NCBI GenBank assembly: GCA_028292565.1
Contig: JAQGMD010000435.1
Location: forward strand, 1-8,709
Direction of reading: 5' to 3'
DNA: 8,709 bases
From: Burkholderia sp.
Lineage (GTDB): Bacteria; Pseudomonadota; Gammaproteobacteria; Burkholderiales; Burkholderiaceae
Shown: piece by piece, positions 6,134 through 8,709 of the stretch
Numbering within the stretch: the stretch's first letter is position 1
Layout: each line of letters begins with the position of its first letter
Translations under genes and position numbers: made by a program
The notes under the pieces: generated by a model
Told to the model about the DNA's origin: nothing
Database searches by the model: none
The model's input: only the letters and a program-made list of their open reading frames with translations

Positions 6134-7396
6134 ATGGATTTTGAATACTCGGACCGTTGCAAGGAACTGCAGCAAAGGCTGCTCGCGTTCATGGATGAAC
6201 ACATCTATCCGAACGAGAAAGCCTACAAGCAGGAGGTCGACCGCAACGGCCAGGAGAAAGGCGACCGCTGGATCCCGACCCGCATCATCGAAGAGCTGAA
6301 GCCGAAGGCACGCGCGCAGGGCTTGTGGAACCTGTTCCTGCCGAAGTCGCCGCGCGCTCTTGAAGGGTTGTCCAACCTCGACTACGCGCCGCTGTGCGAA
6401 ATCATGGGACGCGTGCCCTGGGCGCCGGAAGTGTTCAATTCCGCTGCGCCGGATACCGGCAATATGGAAACCCTCGAGCGCTACGCCTCGGAAGAACACA
6501 AACGACTATGGCTGGAACCGCTGCTGCGCGGCGAGATTCGTTCCGCTTTCGCGATGACGGAGCCGGCGGTCGCATCTTCGGACGCTACCAACATCGCCAC
6601 GCGTATCGAACGCCAGGGCGACGAATATGTGATCAACGGGCACAAGTGGTGGATCTCCGGCGCCGGCGATCCGCGCTGCAAAATCTTCATCGTGATGGGT
6701 AAGACCGATCCCGACGCCCCGCGCCATTCGCAGCAGTCGATGATCCTGGTGCCGCGCGATACCAAGGGCCTCATTATCAAGCGTCCGCTGCCGGTGTTCG
6801 GCTATGACGACGCGCCGCATGGCCATTGCGAGATCTTCTTTGAAAACGTCCGAGTGCCGGCTTCGAATATCCTGCTCGGCGAAGGCCGCGGTTTCGAGAT
6901 CGCCCAGGGCCGCCTCGGTCCTGGCCGCATCCATCACTGCATGCGGGCCATCGGTGTTTCGGAGCGCGCGCTCGAATACATGTGCAAACGCCTGAATGAA
7001 CGCGTCGCATTCGGCAAAAGGATTTCCGAGCAAAGCATCTGGCATGAGCGCATTGCCGAGGCGCGCATCATGATCGACACCGCGCGTTTGTTGACGCTGA
7101 AAGCCGCCCATATGATGGACACGGTCGGCAACAAGCACGCCAGGGCGGAAATCGCGATGATCAAAGTGCTGGCGCCGAACGTAACGCAGCAGATACTGGA
7201 CTGGGCGATCCAGGCTCACGGCGGCGGCGGCGTCTCGGACGACTTCCCGCTCGCGTACCAGTGGGCCGCTAACCGCACTTTGCGTCTGGCCGACGGTCCG
7301 GATGAAGTGCATCGCAATGCGATTGCCAAGCTTGAACTGGCGAAGCACATCGCGATTCCTTCGAGCGAGCTGAACCTTCCGATCACGCGGTCCTGA
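6134..7396 (+). CDS. Acyl-CoA dehydrogenase, ACAD10/11 type
   Basis: The 420-residue flavoprotein has the standard ACAD arrangement. An N-terminal helical domain is followed by the beta-domain with [16 protein letters not shown] (138-153), which contacts FAD and substrate, and by [11 protein letters not shown] (168-178). The C-terminal helical domain contains [10 protein letters not shown] (261-270) and [14 protein letters not shown] (361-374). Where medium-chain enzymes have the catalytic Glu in YEGT, this protein has Asp387 in [10 protein letters not shown], as I recall for ACAD11. It would bind FAD and act on an acyl-CoA, probably the phosphorylated product of the upstream kinase, giving an enoyl-CoA. 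The start is supported by AGGAG five bases before the ATG (6124-6128). Electrons would go to ETF, which is not encoded here. Chain length is unknown. Two hairpins follow the stop. Confidence 0.94.
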   Translation: MDFEYSDRCKELQQRLLAFMDEHIYPNEKAYKQEVDRNGQEKGDRWIPTRIIEELKPKARAQGLWNLFLPKSPRALEGLSNLDYAPLCEIMGRVPWAPEVFNSAAPDTGNMETLERYASEEHKRLWLEPLLRGEIRSAFAMTEPAVASSDATNIATRIERQGDEYVINGHKWWISGAGDPRCKIFIVMGKTDPDAPRHSQQSMILVPRDTKGLIIKRPLPVFGYDDAPHGHCEIFFENVRVPASNILLGEGRGFEIAQGRLGPGRIHHCMRAIGVSERALEYMCKRLNERVAFGKRISEQSIWHERIAEARIMIDTARLLTLKAAHMMDTVGNKHARAEIAMIKVLAPNVTQQILDWAIQAHGGGGVSDDFPLAYQWAANRTLRLADGPDEVHRNAIAKLELAKHIAIPSSELNLPITRS

Positions 7397-7402
7397 TTTT
7401 TC

Positions 7403-7461
7403 CGCAAGCGTCTGGTTGAGACGTAGTGACAGGGCCACAGCGCTTGCGCGCTGGTTTGTTT
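7403..7461 (+). terminator. Hairpin cluster after the dehydrogenase, likely terminator
   Basis: CAGCGC (7438-7443) pairs with GCGCTG (7448-7453) around TTGC and is followed by GTTTGTTT, a moderate U-rich tail suggesting intrinsic termination. Just upstream, CGTCT (7409-7413) pairs with AGACG (7419-7423). A competing fold is possible: CGCAAGCG (7403-7410) is perfectly complementary to CGCTTGCG (7441-7448) and would break both small hairpins. Confidence 0.5.
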
Positions 7462-7508
7462 AGAACTTCTTTTGCCGCGTCCACCGCAGCAAGCAACACA
7501 TGTATCTT

Positions 7509-7515
7509 GGGAGAG
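7509..7515 (+). promoter_or_regulatory. Shine-Dalgarno of the small membrane protein gene
   Basis: GGGAGAG ends four bases before the ATG at 7520. It decides the start in favour of the 56-residue form over the longer TTG-initiated form. Confidence 0.6.
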
Positions 7516-7519
7516 AAAA

Positions 7520-7690
7520 ATGCCGCGCGGTCCTGCCTACACCTACAATGAATTGGTAATCCTGACTCTGCTCGCGCTAATGGCGACCACGATCGTCGTT
7601 GGTGTCCTTGGTTTCGTGACATACCGCATTTACAAAGCCAGCACGTCCCGTCGCCGCGGCAAAGCGCTTGCGCGTATTGAACCGGCATGA
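7520..7690 (+). CDS. Small single-pass membrane protein of unknown function
   Basis: The ATG at 7520 gives 56 residues. It is preceded by GGGAGAG (7509-7515), a good ribosome site, and is preferred over an in-frame TTG at 7472. A polar N-terminus (MPRGPAYTYN) is followed by one hydrophobic helix over about residues 12-36. A strongly basic tail comes next (SRRRGKALAR, 43-52). The positive-inside rule predicts N-out, C-in topology with no cleavable signal peptide. I do not recognise the family. It lies after the dehydrogenase terminator candidate and before the operator of the YfcG-like GST, on the same strand, so it could have its own promoter or come from read-through. The hydrophobic run and ribosome site argue that it is a real gene. 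Confidence 0.6.
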   Translation: MPRGPAYTYNELVILTLLALMATTIVVGVLGFVTYRIYKASTSRRRGKALARIEPA

Positions 7691-7756
7691 AACAGGCGCA
7701 GGTACGTTAGATTGGCGTCTGACTTCCGTGCCACAGCGCCTTCCGAAAAACCTGGC

Positions 7757-7776
7757 GGTCGTACGGTCGTACTATA
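7757..7776. promoter_or_regulatory. Second copy of the palindromic operator, upstream of the YfcG-like GST
   Basis: GTACG-GT-CGTAC (7761-7772) is a perfect inverted repeat, and 7761-7775 is the exact reverse complement of 4972-4986. The right half CGTACTAT matches the consensus perfectly; the left half matches at six of eight positions. GGTCGTAC is also duplicated in tandem (7757-7764 and 7765-7772), so half-sites occur in direct as well as inverted order. The TACTAT at 7770-7775 could serve as a -10 element, which the operator would cover. It lies 84 bp before the GST start codon. Confidence 0.6.
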
Positions 7777-7848
7777 GGTGGCCGCCATGTACATATGCGA
7801 CCGGTTCAACAACTGGCGCCATTTCCGTACGATTATCAGTGCACGTTC

Positions 7849-7853
7849 AGGAG
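7849..7853 (+). promoter_or_regulatory. Shine-Dalgarno fixing the start of the YfcG-like GST
   Basis: AGGAG lies five bases before the ATG at 7859. The frame is open back to a GTG at 7778, but that region holds no GST homology, and the fold begins at MIDVYS. Confidence 0.8.
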
Positions 7854-7858
7854 AAAAA

Positions 7859-8551
7859 ATGATCGACGTCTATTCCACCGCCACGCCGAATGGCCACAAG
7901 GTCCACATCCTGCTGGAGGAAACCGGCCTGCCGTATCGCGTGCATCACATCAACATCGGCGAAGGAGATCAGTTCAAGCCCGACTTCCTGTCCATTTCGC
8001 CGAACAACAAGATCCCGGCGATCGTCGACGCCGAAGGTCCGGACGGCAAGCCGATTTCCTTGTTTGAATCTGGCGCGATCCTGGTCTACCTCGCCGGCAA
8101 GGTGGGCCAATTCCTCGGCACAACCGATCGTGAAAAATTCACGACGCTGCAATGGCTGATGTTCCAGATGGGAGGCGTCGGTCCGATGCTGGGGCAGGCG
8201 CACCACTTTCGCGTCTATGCGCCGCAAAAAATCGAATACGCGATCAACCGCTACACCAATGAAGCAAAACGCCTTTACGGCGTGATCGACAAGCAAGTCG
8301 CGAAGGAAGGCTATCTGGCCGGCGGCGAATACACGATCGCCGACATCGCGACTTTCCCGTGGCTGCGCTCATGGAAGAACCAGGGCATTGAACTGGATGA
8401 ATACCCGAACACCAAACGCTGGTTTGAAGAGATCGCTGAACGTCCGGCCGTCCAGCGCGGTGTCGCGGTGCTGGCGAATTTGCATAAACCTGTGATGGAT
8501 GACAAGGCGAAGGAAGTGCTGTTTGGGAGTACGCAGTATCAGAAGCGGTAG
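7859..8551 (+). CDS. yfcG: YfcG/YghU-like glutathione S-transferase (disulfide-bond oxidoreductase)
   Basis: The 230-residue protein matches the Nu-class pattern of E. coli YfcG. It begins MIDVYSTATPNGHK with Thr9 and Asn11, which in YfcG contact glutathione in place of a catalytic Tyr/Ser/Cys. ISPNNKIPAIVD (46-57, cis-Pro53) and LFESGAILVYLA (68-79, Glu70-Ser71) follow. The C-terminal helical domain includes LQWLMFQMGGVGPMLGQAHH (97-116) and YLAGGEYTIADIATFPW (152-168). YfcG binds two glutathione molecules and reduces disulfides; it has weak peroxidase activity and little conjugating activity. The expected role here is cytosolic thiol-disulfide or peroxide metabolism. The gene shares an operator-like palindrome with the kinase-dehydrogenase operon, hinting at co-regulation with acyl-CoA catabolism. 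The symbol is by family resemblance; a paralogue such as YghU cannot be fully excluded. Confidence 0.9.
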   Translation: MIDVYSTATPNGHKVHILLEETGLPYRVHHINIGEGDQFKPDFLSISPNNKIPAIVDAEGPDGKPISLFESGAILVYLAGKVGQFLGTTDREKFTTLQWLMFQMGGVGPMLGQAHHFRVYAPQKIEYAINRYTNEAKRLYGVIDKQVAKEGYLAGGEYTIADIATFPWLRSWKNQGIELDEYPNTKRWFEEIAERPAVQRGVAVLANLHKPVMDDKAKEVLFGSTQYQKR

Positions 8552-8559
8552 GCGTCAGA

Positions 8560-8582
8560 CTCCCCTCGCCCGCGAGCGGGAG
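8560..8582. repeat. GC-rich hairpin after the YfcG-like gene
   Basis: CTCCCCTCG (8560-8568) pairs with CGAG (8573-8576) and, after one bulged C, with GGGAG (8578-8582), leaving a four-base CCCG loop. No U-run follows on either strand, so it is not a standard intrinsic terminator. It resembles the CCC-GCGAGC-GGG type of intergenic element often scattered in proteobacterial genomes. Confidence 0.5.
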
Positions 8583-8592
8583 GAAGCCAAAA

Positions 8593-8709
8593 ATGGGAGG
8601 GAGGCGACTCCTTGTTAATCAATGTCAACGTCTTGCAAATAGCGACGGCCATCTGCGCGGCGGCATCCCGGAACGCGACCTCGATGCGTTTGCCGCCGAC
8701 TGGCAAGAG
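8593..8709 (+). pseudogene. Right-edge open fragment with faint resemblance to a type I DNA methylase subunit
   Basis: A frame beginning at ATG 8593 stays open for 39 codons to the window edge. Residues 16-39 (from 8638) contain HLRGGIPERDLDAFAADWQ, which reminds me of an internal segment of N6-adenine DNA methylase (HsdM-like) subunits. The first 15 residues look non-coding. If the resemblance is right, the conserved methylase domain that should precede this segment is absent, so this would be a 5'-truncated remnant rather than an intact gene. GGGAGGA (8578-8584) sits eight bases before the ATG, but it belongs to the hairpin arm. The evidence is weak, and the real gene may be unrelated. Confidence 0.28.

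Noticed and set aside
4873..6204. 443-codon minus-strand open frame opposite the kinase
   Set aside because: It spans two real + strand genes and the promoter spacer and has no motif. The + strand kinase motifs are unambiguous.
6506..7438. 310-codon minus-strand frame opposite the dehydrogenase
   Set aside because: It is antisense to a complete acyl-CoA dehydrogenase and has the His/Arg-rich composition of a shadow frame.
1..8709. CRISPR arrays, tRNA or rRNA genes, insertion sequences
   Set aside because: No regularly spaced repeats, no recognisable cloverleaf or rRNA stretch, and no transposase frame with terminal inverted repeats were seen on either strand.

Overview
The window looks like chromosomal DNA of a betaproteobacterium, probably Burkholderiales and possibly an Oxalobacteraceae-type genus. 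This rests on the GC-rich, GC3-biased coding, the AGGAG-type ribosome sites, and proteins that resemble Burkholderiales homologues from memory. No database search was possible. There are no tRNAs, rRNAs, CRISPR arrays or intact mobile elements.

Layout, left to right. (1) The 3' end of an unknown + strand gene (1-54) is followed by a hairpin terminator (95-119) that also lies just beyond the end of yaaA. (2) yaaA (peroxide-stress protein, - strand) sits head to head with a PIN-domain ribonuclease gene, only about 30 bp apart. (3) A class I PLP aminotransferase of the YbdL/methionine-aminotransferase type converges on a glutathione S-transferase gene, with a nested palindrome between them. (4) Divergent from that GST, a crotonase-family gene and a histidine-phosphatase gene overlap by 4 bp (ATGA). 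(5) After a 71-bp promoter region come an aminoglycoside-phosphotransferase-fold kinase and an acyl-CoA dehydrogenase. They form a two-gene operon that looks like the vertebrate ACAD10/ACAD11 protein split in two. (6) A 56-residue single-pass membrane protein and a YfcG-like GST follow. (7) The right edge holds a hairpin and a short coding fragment that faintly resembles a type I DNA methylase.

How the genes may work together: the crotonase, phosphatase, kinase and dehydrogenase read like one acyl-CoA catabolic locus. By analogy with ACAD10/11 and the Pseudomonas lva system, the kinase would phosphorylate a hydroxyacyl-CoA. The dehydrogenase would then use the phosphorylated intermediate, and the crotonase would act on the resulting enoyl-CoA. 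The phosphatase could reverse or edit the kinase step.

The most interesting regulatory signal is a 15-bp sequence. It occurs once upstream of the kinase-dehydrogenase operon and once, inverted, upstream of the YfcG-like GST. Both copies sit inside a palindrome fitting ATAGTACG-NN-CGTACTAT, which suggests one repressor, perhaps TetR-type, controlling both units. No regulator gene lies in the window.
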